Positions 9,217 to 21,502 of a stretch of DNA of 24,244 bases are shown here, in pieces. The DNA is from Mucor racemosus (lineage: Eukaryota > Mucoromycota > Mucoromycetes > Mucorales > Mucoraceae): assembly GCA_027405735.1 (NCBI GenBank), contig JAPEHQ010000036.1, positions 1 to 24,244 of the forward strand, read 5' to 3'. Under the pieces are notes generated by a model. That model had not been told where the DNA came from and did not search any database. It was given only the letters and a program-made list of their open reading frames with translations. Position numbers and translations under genes: made by a program. Numbering within the stretch: the first letter of the stretch is position 1; each line of letters starts with the position of its first letter.

Positions 9217-12200
9217 ATAAATTTTGTGAGAGCACTTTTTCTGTTATAGAAATCCATGAAGGGATGACTGGTATGCAAAACTAGAACCATAGGATAGTAC
9301 TCATTAGCGTCTATCCAACGAATTTTACCTCGTCAAAAAATATTGATTTTTCATCGAGAAAATTGAGATTGAATGATTGATTTTTGGTGATACTACAAAA
9401 AAGGATCCATTTTGGACGAGGATATTATACAAGGAAAAATTTTCGGTTTTACAAAAAAAAGATTAAAAAAATGTATATCCCCACAAAAAATAGGGCTACA
9501 GCTACGTGTAAATACTCATTCTGTAGATAATTTTGTTGCGCATAATGTGAAAATAAAATATTTCAGGGTTGCATTTGAATAAAGAGTACTTTTTGATCAA
9601 AAACTGTTGAAATTTAATATTAAATTTACTAGAGATTTTATGAGAAAAATATTTTCAAAACCTACACAGTTCGATTTAAAATTAAAAACTGAACCTGAAA
9701 CATTTAATACGCTAGTTCAACTTACTATGCATTTTTGTGAGTAATTAAACATACAAGGATTTTTTTGGATTTTTTTGGATTTTTTTTCCATTTGAACACT
9801 TTTTGGATTCAAGCTCAGTTACATGTGCATATCTGATTATACAATTTTATATGGTCATATTCAAAATCGGAGCGTGCCCCCATTTCAATAGATAATCATG
9901 AAATAAAAAATGTAGGGCTATACTTGATATGCTACAGAATATTGACAAAAGACTTATTTCTATTCATGCTGATTTCTCAGCGAGCATAAGGGCTTCAAAA
10001 GTGAAACATTTGCTTTTACCCCGCTTAAAAACTCAACCTAAGATGGCAAATATCTCGAGATTTTAATAAGCTTGTTGCACTTAAATGCTGCTTAGCAAAA
10101 TCTTCTTGTTTTTTCAATGTTTTATTATATATTAAAATTTCAGGGGTGGTTTTTTTGGATAATTTTTGGACCCCCTAAACCTTGTAATTGTCAATCCTGT
10201 TTTGTTTTGTTTTTTCTTTTTGTAGTTTTAACAATTTGGAGAATTTTCATATTTTTTTTACAAAAGTATCGCTAGGAATCAGGCAACCAAGTTTTCTGGG
10301 GTAAAATTGGCTGCTGAAAACGAATCTGCAATTCATTTTATTGCATCTATCAATTTCGCCGAGTGAAATGTCAAAAGAGTCTGTATAAATAATCTTGCCA
10401 GAATATTACACTTTTATTAACAATATATCCTTTGGATGTATTTATATACATTAATTATAACTATTACTAGGGTTTTACTATCTAAGAATATGATGTAAGT
10501 CAGTAATCCGCATTGATTTACTGTAACACTAATTATAGACTGTGACCTTGGATGTGAGACCTAGGATGAGTATTGACATAACACCGAGATTTTTGTGGTA
10601 TAAACTCTGCTGGATTCTAGTATATACGCCTATGGCAACCCTTAAATTTCATTAGAAAGTCTTGAACACATAATAAAAGTTGTTAAACAATTTATTACAC
10701 ACACTTTGATGTATAATTCTAAACGTTAAGTATAGTGTCGTATATTTTCATGTTTGATAAATAATACTTAAAAAAGAATACAATTAAAGCAGAATGAGTA
10801 ATGAGTAATGAATCAGTTCTTCAACTGTATAATAAAAACAAGATATTGTTTATTTAGATATAAAAGTACGGCTTTTTATATTGATTTGACATTGCAATCC
10901 TGAAATGTAATTAAAGACACTATTGAACCATTAGATCTGTTTGATAGTAATCTATGGATTGAAATGAATCAATCATAATTTAACCGTTCTTGCAGAACTT
11001 GTGAGTTGCCTTGTTTTAATGCTGCGCTAAATGTGCTTGTTGGATGTTGATTTGATAGCTACTTGATTGATTAACCGCTGGGATAAAATAATGTGGTGTC
11101 ATAATTGAGGCCTAAGCGTTCTTGGTAATTACTAGATTAAACTTAGTACGCTAGGAGTTTCGTATATCCGATATCAAGACTTTGAACTTCAATACATGCC
11201 GTACAATCAATAGATTGTAAGATGTATTGATGCTGTAGAAAGTGATAACATATTATGGTACTACGTGATGGCATACAACATACTACTGTAGTATATGATT
11301 CATATTTTTGTCAATGGTCACTCTTCCAAAAAAAAAAAAGCCGAACAATCTCCGGAAGCGGCCATCTAATAATATTTCCAGGCTTTAAATTTTTAGAAAA
11401 AATTACCGGACAGCCCGGACGCTGTTGTTTAAATATCCCAAGCAGCTATAAGATGCAGGTATCGAAATTTCATACAAAAATTAAGATTCGACTATATTGC
11501 TATCAATTACTCAAAGGCTTATTTTAAGTAAAGCATAAATACAACCTACAACATTATTAGCCTAATAACAGATTTAACTTGAAAAGTATAAGATGATACA
11601 AACGAATTCAAAAAAAGTCCATAAAATCACAAATTTAAAGGATTTATATATAAAAGCACTACGGCCGACCTGTGCTGCACAAGATGATTTTGTTGTGCCC
11701 AGGTGAACTGCACACTATTATGGCCTGATGAGTTGTTGCTTCCACTTAATAATGGCTGAAAGGATAACAAGATGCACATGGGCACAACAAAAGAAACTGC
11801 ACACGAGCATAATAAAAAGCCTGTATGTGCAGAACTATAGATTCTGTCCGTGTGCATGACATTAATCCCATGTGTGCATAATAGTAGAATTCCTTAAAAG
11901 CATATCATTGCCTTCGATTTGATCTGGTAATCAAGAAATACGTCCAACAATACAGTAGTAATAAATAATGATATCTAATCTTAGAATGCGGTTAAATGAA
12001 AATATCAGTCTCTAATATAGACTGCTACCTATATGCCAACGTACCTGAGATGCTCAACTTTAATCTAAAGCTATGTTCCTAAAAATATCCAATCTTTCGT
12101 AGTTGGCAAATTTGAATGATGCAGAAATGGCCAGCTTAAAATTGAGAAAGCGCATTTGAAATGAAAATAAGTCGAGAAAGTACTAAGGTATTGCAATAAT

Positions 12201-12288
12201 GGATATTAAGTAAAGTCTAGATTATTTTTCATTCTCTACCAGGATATTTAGTTTTTGGATGGCTGTAAAGACTTTTTTTTATTTTTTT
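9217..12288 (+). repeat. Repeat unit copy 4
   Basis: This is a complete 3,072-bp unit, apparently identical to copies 2 and 3. Sub-features lie at copy 2 positions plus 6144. Its junction with copy 5 is T8-A-T7 (12273-12288). Confidence 0.97.
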
Positions 12289-15200
12289 ATAAATTTTGTG
12301 AGAGCACTTTTTCTGTTATAGAAATCCATGAAGGGATGACTGGTATGCAAAACTAGAACCATAGGATAGTACTCATTAGCGTCTATCCAACGAATTTTAC
12401 CTCGTCAAAAAATATTGATTTTTCATCGAGAAAATTGAGATTGAATGATTGATTTTTGGTGATACTACAAAAAAGGATCCATTTTGGACGAGGATATTAT
12501 ACAAGGAAAAATTTTCGGTTTTACAAAAAAAAGATTAAAAAAATGTATATCCCCACAAAAAATAGGGCTACAGCTACGTGTAAATACTCATTCTGTAGAT
12601 AATTTTGTTGCGCATAATGTGAAAATAAAATATTTCAGGGTTGCATTTGAATAAAGAGTACTTTTTGATCAAAAACTGTTGAAATTTAATATTAAATTTA
12701 CTAGAGATTTTATGAGAAAAATATTTTCAAAACCTACACAGTTCGATTTAAAATTAAAAACTGAACCTGAAACATTTAATACGCTAGTTCAACTTACTAT
12801 GCATTTTTGTGAGTAATTAAACATACAAGGATTTTTTTGGATTTTTTTGGATTTTTTTTCCATTTGAACACTTTTTGGATTCAAGCTCAGTTACATGTGC
12901 ATATCTGATTATACAATTTTATATGGTCATATTCAAAATCGGAGCGTGCCCCCATTTCAATAGATAATCATGAAATAAAAAATGTAGGGCTATACTTGAT
13001 ATGCTACAGAATATTGACAAAAGACTTATTTCTATTCATGCTGATTTCTCAGCGAGCATAAGGGCTTCAAAAGTGAAACATTTGCTTTTACCCCGCTTAA
13101 AAACTCAACCTAAGATGGCAAATATCTCGAGATTTTAATAAGCTTGTTGCACTTAAATGCTGCTTAGCAAAATCTTCTTGTTTTTTCAATGTTTTATTAT
13201 ATATTAAAATTTCAGGGGTGGTTTTTTTGGATAATTTTTGGACCCCCTAAACCTTGTAATTGTCAATCCTGTTTTGTTTTGTTTTTTCTTTTTGTAGTTT
13301 TAACAATTTGGAGAATTTTCATATTTTTTTTACAAAAGTATCGCTAGGAATCAGGCAACCAAGTTTTCTGGGGTAAAATTGGCTGCTGAAAACGAATCTG
13401 CAATTCATTTTATTGCATCTATCAATTTCGCCGAGTGAAATGTCAAAAGAGTCTGTATAAATAATCTTGCCAGAATATTACACTTTTATTAACAATATAT
13501 CCTTTGGATGTATTTATATACATTAATTATAACTATTACTAGGGTTTTACTATCTAAGAATATGATGTAAGTCAGTAATCCGCATTGATTTACTGTAACA
13601 CTAATTATAGACTGTGACCTTGGATGTGAGACCTAGGATGAGTATTGACATAACACCGAGATTTTTGTGGTATAAACTCTGCTGGATTCTAGTATATACG
13701 CCTATGGCAACCCTTAAATTTCATTAGAAAGTCTTGAACACATAATAAAAGTTGTTAAACAATTTATTACACACACTTTGATGTATAATTCTAAACGTTA
13801 AGTATAGTGTCGTATATTTTCATGTTTGATAAATAATACTTAAAAAAGAATACAATTAAAGCAGAATGAGTAATGAGTAATGAATCAGTTCTTCAACTGT
13901 ATAATAAAAACAAGATATTGTTTATTTAGATATAAAAGTACGGCTTTTTATATTGATTTGACATTGCAATCCTGAAATGTAATTAAAGACACTATTGAAC
14001 CATTAGATCTGTTTGATAGTAATCTATGGATTGAAATGAATCAATCATAATTTAACCGTTCTTGCAGAACTTGTGAGTTGCCTTGTTTTAATGCTGCGCT
14101 AAATGTGCTTGTTGGATGTTGATTTGATAGCTACTTGATTGATTAACCGCTGGGATAAAATAATGTGGTGTCATAATTGAGGCCTAAGCGTTCTTGGTAA
14201 TTACTAGATTAAACTTAGTACGCTAGGAGTTTCGTATATCCGATATCAAGACTTTGAACTTCAATACATGCCGTACAATCAATAGATTGTAAGATGTATT
14301 GATGCTGTAGAAAGTGATAACATATTATGGTACTACGTGATGGCATACAACATACTACTGTAGTATATGATTCATATTTTTGTCAATGGTCACTCTTCCA
14401 AAAAAAAAAAAGCCGAACAATCTCCGGAAGCGGCCATCTAATAATATTTCCAGGCTTTAAATTTTTAGAAAAAATTACCGGACAGCCCGGACGCTGTTGT
14501 TTAAATATCCCAAGCAGCTATAAGATGCAGGTATCGAAATTTCATACAAAAATTAAGATTCGACTATATTGCTATCAATTACTCAAAGGCTTATTTTAAG
14601 TAAAGCATAAATACAACCTACAACATTATTAGCCTAATAACAGATTTAACTTGAAAAGTATAAGATGATACAAACGAATTCAAAAAAAGTCCATAAAATC
14701 ACAAATTTAAAGGATTTATATATAAAAGCACTACGGCCGACCTGTGCTGCACAAGATGATTTTGTTGTGCCCAGGTGAACTGCACACTATTATGGCCTGA
14801 TGAGTTGTTGCTTCCACTTAATAATGGCTGAAAGGATAACAAGATGCACATGGGCACAACAAAAGAAACTGCACACGAGCATAATAAAAAGCCTGTATGT
14901 GCAGAACTATAGATTCTGTCCGTGTGCATGACATTAATCCCATGTGTGCATAATAGTAGAATTCCTTAAAAGCATATCATTGCCTTCGATTTGATCTGGT
15001 AATCAAGAAATACGTCCAACAATACAGTAGTAATAAATAATGATATCTAATCTTAGAATGCGGTTAAATGAAAATATCAGTCTCTAATATAGACTGCTAC
15101 CTATATGCCAACGTACCTGAGATGCTCAACTTTAATCTAAAGCTATGTTCCTAAAAATATCCAATCTTTCGTAGTTGGCAAATTTGAATGATGCAGAAAT

Positions 15201-15360
15201 GGCCAGCTTAAAATTGAGAAAGCGCATTTGAAATGAAAATAAGTCGAGAAAGTACTAAGGTATTGCAATAATGGATATTAAGTAAAGTCTAGATTATTTT
15301 TCATTCTCTACCAGGATATTTAGTTTTTGGATGGCTGTAAAGACTTTTTTTTATTTTTTT
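12289..15360 (+). repeat. Repeat unit copy 5
   Basis: This is a complete 3,072-bp unit, apparently identical to copies 2-4. Sub-features lie at copy 2 positions plus 9216. Its junction with copy 6 is T8-A-T7 (15345-15360). Confidence 0.97.
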
Positions 15361-18300
15361 ATAAATTTTGTGAGAGCACTTTTTCTGTTATAGAAATCCA
15401 TGAAGGGATGACTGGTATGCAAAACTAGAACCATAGGATAGTACTCATTAGCGTCTATCCAACGAATTTTACCTCGTCAAAAAATATTGATTTTTCATCG
15501 AGAAAATTGAGATTGAATGATTGATTTTTGGTGATACTACAAAAAAGGATCCATTTTGGACGAGGATATTATACAAGGAAAAATTTTCGGTTTTACAAAA
15601 AAAAGATTAAAAAAATGTATATCCCCACAAAAAATAGGGCTACAGCTACGTGTAAATACTCATTCTGTAGATAATTTTGTTGCGCATAATGTGAAAATAA
15701 AATATTTCAGGGTTGCATTTGAATAAAGAGTACTTTTTGATCAAAAACTGTTGAAATTTAATATTAAATTTACTAGAGATTTTATGAGAAAAATATTTTC
15801 AAAACCTACACAGTTCGATTTAAAATTAAAAACTGAACCTGAAACATTTAATACGCTAGTTCAACTTACTATGCATTTTTGTGAGTAATTAAACATACAA
15901 GGATTTTTTTGGATTTTTTTGGATTTTTTTTCCATTTGAACACTTTTTGGATTCAAGCTCAGTTACATGTGCATATCTGATTATACAATTTTATATGGTC
16001 ATATTCAAAATCGGAGCGTGCCCCCATTTCAATAGATAATCATGAAATAAAAAATGTAGGGCTATACTTGATATGCTACAGAATATTGACAAAAGACTTA
16101 TTTCTATTCATGCTGATTTCTCAGCGAGCATAAGGGCTTCAAAAGTGAAACATTTGCTTTTACCCCGCTTAAAAACTCAACCTAAGATGGCAAATATCTC
16201 GAGATTTTAATAAGCTTGTTGCACTTAAATGCTGCTTAGCAAAATCTTCTTGTTTTTTCAATGTTTTATTATATATTAAAATTTCAGGGGTGGTTTTTTT
16301 GGATAATTTTTGGACCCCCTAAACCTTGTAATTGTCAATCCTGTTTTGTTTTGTTTTTTCTTTTTGTAGTTTTAACAATTTGGAGAATTTTCATATTTTT
16401 TTTACAAAAGTATCGCTAGGAATCAGGCAACCAAGTTTTCTGGGGTAAAATTGGCTGCTGAAAACGAATCTGCAATTCATTTTATTGCATCTATCAATTT
16501 CGCCGAGTGAAATGTCAAAAGAGTCTGTATAAATAATCTTGCCAGAATATTACACTTTTATTAACAATATATCCTTTGGATGTATTTATATACATTAATT
16601 ATAACTATTACTAGGGTTTTACTATCTAAGAATATGATGTAAGTCAGTAATCCGCATTGATTTACTGTAACACTAATTATAGACTGTGACCTTGGATGTG
16701 AGACCTAGGATGAGTATTGACATAACACCGAGATTTTTGTGGTATAAACTCTGCTGGATTCTAGTATATACGCCTATGGCAACCCTTAAATTTCATTAGA
16801 AAGTCTTGAACACATAATAAAAGTTGTTAAACAATTTATTACACACACTTTGATGTATAATTCTAAACGTTAAGTATAGTGTCGTATATTTTCATGTTTG
16901 ATAAATAATACTTAAAAAAGAATACAATTAAAGCAGAATGAGTAATGAGTAATGAATCAGTTCTTCAACTGTATAATAAAAACAAGATATTGTTTATTTA
17001 GATATAAAAGTACGGCTTTTTATATTGATTTGACATTGCAATCCTGAAATGTAATTAAAGACACTATTGAACCATTAGATCTGTTTGATAGTAATCTATG
17101 GATTGAAATGAATCAATCATAATTTAACCGTTCTTGCAGAACTTGTGAGTTGCCTTGTTTTAATGCTGCGCTAAATGTGCTTGTTGGATGTTGATTTGAT
17201 AGCTACTTGATTGATTAACCGCTGGGATAAAATAATGTGGTGTCATAATTGAGGCCTAAGCGTTCTTGGTAATTACTAGATTAAACTTAGTACGCTAGGA
17301 GTTTCGTATATCCGATATCAAGACTTTGAACTTCAATACATGCCGTACAATCAATAGATTGTAAGATGTATTGATGCTGTAGAAAGTGATAACATATTAT
17401 GGTACTACGTGATGGCATACAACATACTACTGTAGTATATGATTCATATTTTTGTCAATGGTCACTCTTCCAAAAAAAAAAAAGCCGAACAATCTCCGGA
17501 AGCGGCCATCTAATAATATTTCCAGGCTTTAAATTTTTAGAAAAAATTACCGGACAGCCCGGACGCTGTTGTTTAAATATCCCAAGCAGCTATAAGATGC
17601 AGGTATCGAAATTTCATACAAAAATTAAGATTCGACTATATTGCTATCAATTACTCAAAGGCTTATTTTAAGTAAAGCATAAATACAACCTACAACATTA
17701 TTAGCCTAATAACAGATTTAACTTGAAAAGTATAAGATGATACAAACGAATTCAAAAAAAGTCCATAAAATCACAAATTTAAAGGATTTATATATAAAAG
17801 CACTACGGCCGACCTGTGCTGCACAAGATGATTTTGTTGTGCCCAGGTGAACTGCACACTATTATGGCCTGATGAGTTGTTGCTTCCACTTAATAATGGC
17901 TGAAAGGATAACAAGATGCACATGGGCACAACAAAAGAAACTGCACACGAGCATAATAAAAAGCCTGTATGTGCAGAACTATAGATTCTGTCCGTGTGCA
18001 TGACATTAATCCCATGTGTGCATAATAGTAGAATTCCTTAAAAGCATATCATTGCCTTCGATTTGATCTGGTAATCAAGAAATACGTCCAACAATACAGT
18101 AGTAATAAATAATGATATCTAATCTTAGAATGCGGTTAAATGAAAATATCAGTCTCTAATATAGACTGCTACCTATATGCCAACGTACCTGAGATGCTCA
18201 ACTTTAATCTAAAGCTATGTTCCTAAAAATATCCAATCTTTCGTAGTTGGCAAATTTGAATGATGCAGAAATGGCCAGCTTAAAATTGAGAAAGCGCATT

Positions 18301-18431
18301 TGAAATGAAAATAAGTCGAGAAAGTACTAAGGTATTGCAATAATGGATATTAAGTAAAGTCTAGATTATTTTTCATTCTCTACCAGGATATTTAGTTTTT
18401 GGATGGCTGTAAAGACTTTTTTTATTTTTTT
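15361..18431 (+). repeat. Repeat unit copy 6 (T7 junction variant)
   Basis: This is a complete 3,071-bp unit. It is one base shorter than copies 2-5 because the first T run of its closing junction is T7 (18417-18423) rather than T8. Otherwise I saw no difference. Sub-features lie at copy 2 positions plus 12288. Confidence 0.97.
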
Positions 18432-21400
18432 ATAAATTTTGTGAGAGCACTTTTTCTGTTATAGAAATCCATGAAGGGATGACTGGTATGCAAAACTAGA
18501 ACCATAGGATAGTACTCATTAGCGTCTATCCAACGAATTTTACCTCGTCAAAAAATATTGATTTTTCATCGAGAAAATTGAGATTGAATGATTGATTTTT
18601 GGTGATACTACAAAAAAGGATCCATTTTGGACGAGGATATTATACAAGGAAAAATTTTCGGTTTTACAAAAAAAAGATTAAAAAAATGTATATCCCCACA
18701 AAAAATAGGGCTACAGCTACGTGTAAATACTCATTCTGTAGATAATTTTGTTGCGCATAATGTGAAAATAAAATATTTCAGGGTTGCATTTGAATAAAGA
18801 GTACTTTTTGATCAAAAACTGTTGAAATTTAATATTAAATTTACTAGAGATTTTATGAGAAAAATATTTTCAAAACCTACACAGTTCGATTTAAAATTAA
18901 AAACTGAACCTGAAACATTTAATACGCTAGTTCAACTTACTATGCATTTTTGTGAGTAATTAAACATACAAGGATTTTTTTGGATTTTTTTGGATTTTTT
19001 TTCCATTTGAACACTTTTTGGATTCAAGCTCAGTTACATGTGCATATCTGATTATACAATTTTATATGGTCATATTCAAAATCGGAGCGTGCCCCCATTT
19101 CAATAGATAATCATGAAATAAAAAATGTAGGGCTATACTTGATATGCTACAGAATATTGACAAAAGACTTATTTCTATTCATGCTGATTTCTCAGCGAGC
19201 ATAAGGGCTTCAAAAGTGAAACATTTGCTTTTACCCCGCTTAAAAACTCAACCTAAGATGGCAAATATCTCGAGATTTTAATAAGCTTGTTGCACTTAAA
19301 TGCTGCTTAGCAAAATCTTCTTGTTTTTTCAATGTTTTATTATATATTAAAATTTCAGGGGTGGTTTTTTTGGATAATTTTTGGACCCCCTAAACCTTGT
19401 AATTGTCAATCCTGTTTTGTTTTGTTTTTTCTTTTTGTAGTTTTAACAATTTGGAGAATTTTCATATTTTTTTTACAAAAGTATCGCTAGGAATCAGGCA
19501 ACCAAGTTTTCTGGGGTAAAATTGGCTGCTGAAAACGAATCTGCAATTCATTTTATTGCATCTATCAATTTCGCCGAGTGAAATGTCAAAAGAGTCTGTA
19601 TAAATAATCTTGCCAGAATATTACACTTTTATTAACAATATATCCTTTGGATGTATTTATATACATTAATTATAACTATTACTAGGGTTTTACTATCTAA
19701 GAATATGATGTAAGTCAGTAATCCGCATTGATTTACTGTAACACTAATTATAGACTGTGACCTTGGATGTGAGACCTAGGATGAGTATTGACATAACACC
19801 GAGATTTTTGTGGTATAAACTCTGCTGGATTCTAGTATATACGCCTATGGCAACCCTTAAATTTCATTAGAAAGTCTTGAACACATAATAAAAGTTGTTA
19901 AACAATTTATTACACACACTTTGATGTATAATTCTAAACGTTAAGTATAGTGTCGTATATTTTCATGTTTGATAAATAATACTTAAAAAAGAATACAATT
20001 AAAGCAGAATGAGTAATGAGTAATGAATCAGTTCTTCAACTGTATAATAAAAACAAGATATTGTTTATTTAGATATAAAAGTACGGCTTTTTATATTGAT
20101 TTGACATTGCAATCCTGAAATGTAATTAAAGACACTATTGAACCATTAGATCTGTTTGATAGTAATCTATGGATTGAAATGAATCAATCATAATTTAACC
20201 GTTCTTGCAGAACTTGTGAGTTGCCTTGTTTTAATGCTGCGCTAAATGTGCTTGTTGGATGTTGATTTGATAGCTACTTGATTGATTAACCGCTGGGATA
20301 AAATAATGTGGTGTCATAATTGAGGCCTAAGCGTTCTTGGTAATTACTAGATTAAACTTAGTACGCTAGGAGTTTCGTATATCCGATATCAAGACTTTGA
20401 ACTTCAATACATGCCGTACAATCAATAGATTGTAAGATGTATTGATGCTGTAGAAAGTGATAACATATTATGGTACTACGTGATGGCATACAACATACTA
20501 CTGTAGTATATGATTCATATTTTTGTCAATGGTCACTCTTCCAAAAAAAAAAAAGCCGAACAATCTCCGGAAGCGGCCATCTAATAATATTTCCAGGCTT
20601 TAAATTTTTAGAAAAAATTACCGGACAGCCCGGACGCTGTTGTTTAAATATCCCAAGCAGCTATAAGATGCAGGTATCGAAATTTCATACAAAAATTAAG
20701 ATTCGACTATATTGCTATCAATTACTCAAAGGCTTATTTTAAGTAAAGCATAAATACAACCTACAACATTATTAGCCTAATAACAGATTTAACTTGAAAA
20801 GTATAAGATGATACAAACGAATTCAAAAAAAGTCCATAAAATCACAAATTTAAAGGATTTATATATAAAAGCACTACGGCCGACCTGTGCTGCACAAGAT
20901 GATTTTGTTGTGCCCAGGTGAACTGCACACTATTATGGCCTGATGAGTTGTTGCTTCCACTTAATAATGGCTGAAAGGATAACAAGATGCACATGGGCAC
21001 AACAAAAGAAACTGCACACGAGCATAATAAAAAGCCTGTATGTGCAGAACTATAGATTCTGTCCGTGTGCATGACATTAATCCCATGTGTGCATAATAGT
21101 AGAATTCCTTAAAAGCATATCATTGCCTTCGATTTGATCTGGTAATCAAGAAATACGTCCAACAATACAGTAGTAATAAATAATGATATCTAATCTTAGA
21201 ATGCGGTTAAATGAAAATATCAGTCTCTAATATAGACTGCTACCTATATGCCAACGTACCTGAGATGCTCAACTTTAATCTAAAGCTATGTTCCTAAAAA
21301 TATCCAATCTTTCGTAGTTGGCAAATTTGAATGATGCAGAAATGGCCAGCTTAAAATTGAGAAAGCGCATTTGAAATGAAAATAAGTCGAGAAAGTACTA

Positions 21401-21502
21401 AGGTATTGCAATAATGGATATTAAGTAAAGTCTAGATTATTTTTCATTCTCTACCAGGATATTTAGTTTTTGGATGGCTGTAAAGACTTTTTTTATTTTT
21501 TT
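18432..21502 (+). repeat. Repeat unit copy 7 (T7 junction variant)
   Basis: This is a complete 3,071-bp unit with a T7-A-T7 closing junction (21488-21502), like copy 6 and like the junction between copies 1 and 2. Sub-features lie at copy 2 positions plus 15359. Confidence 0.97.
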
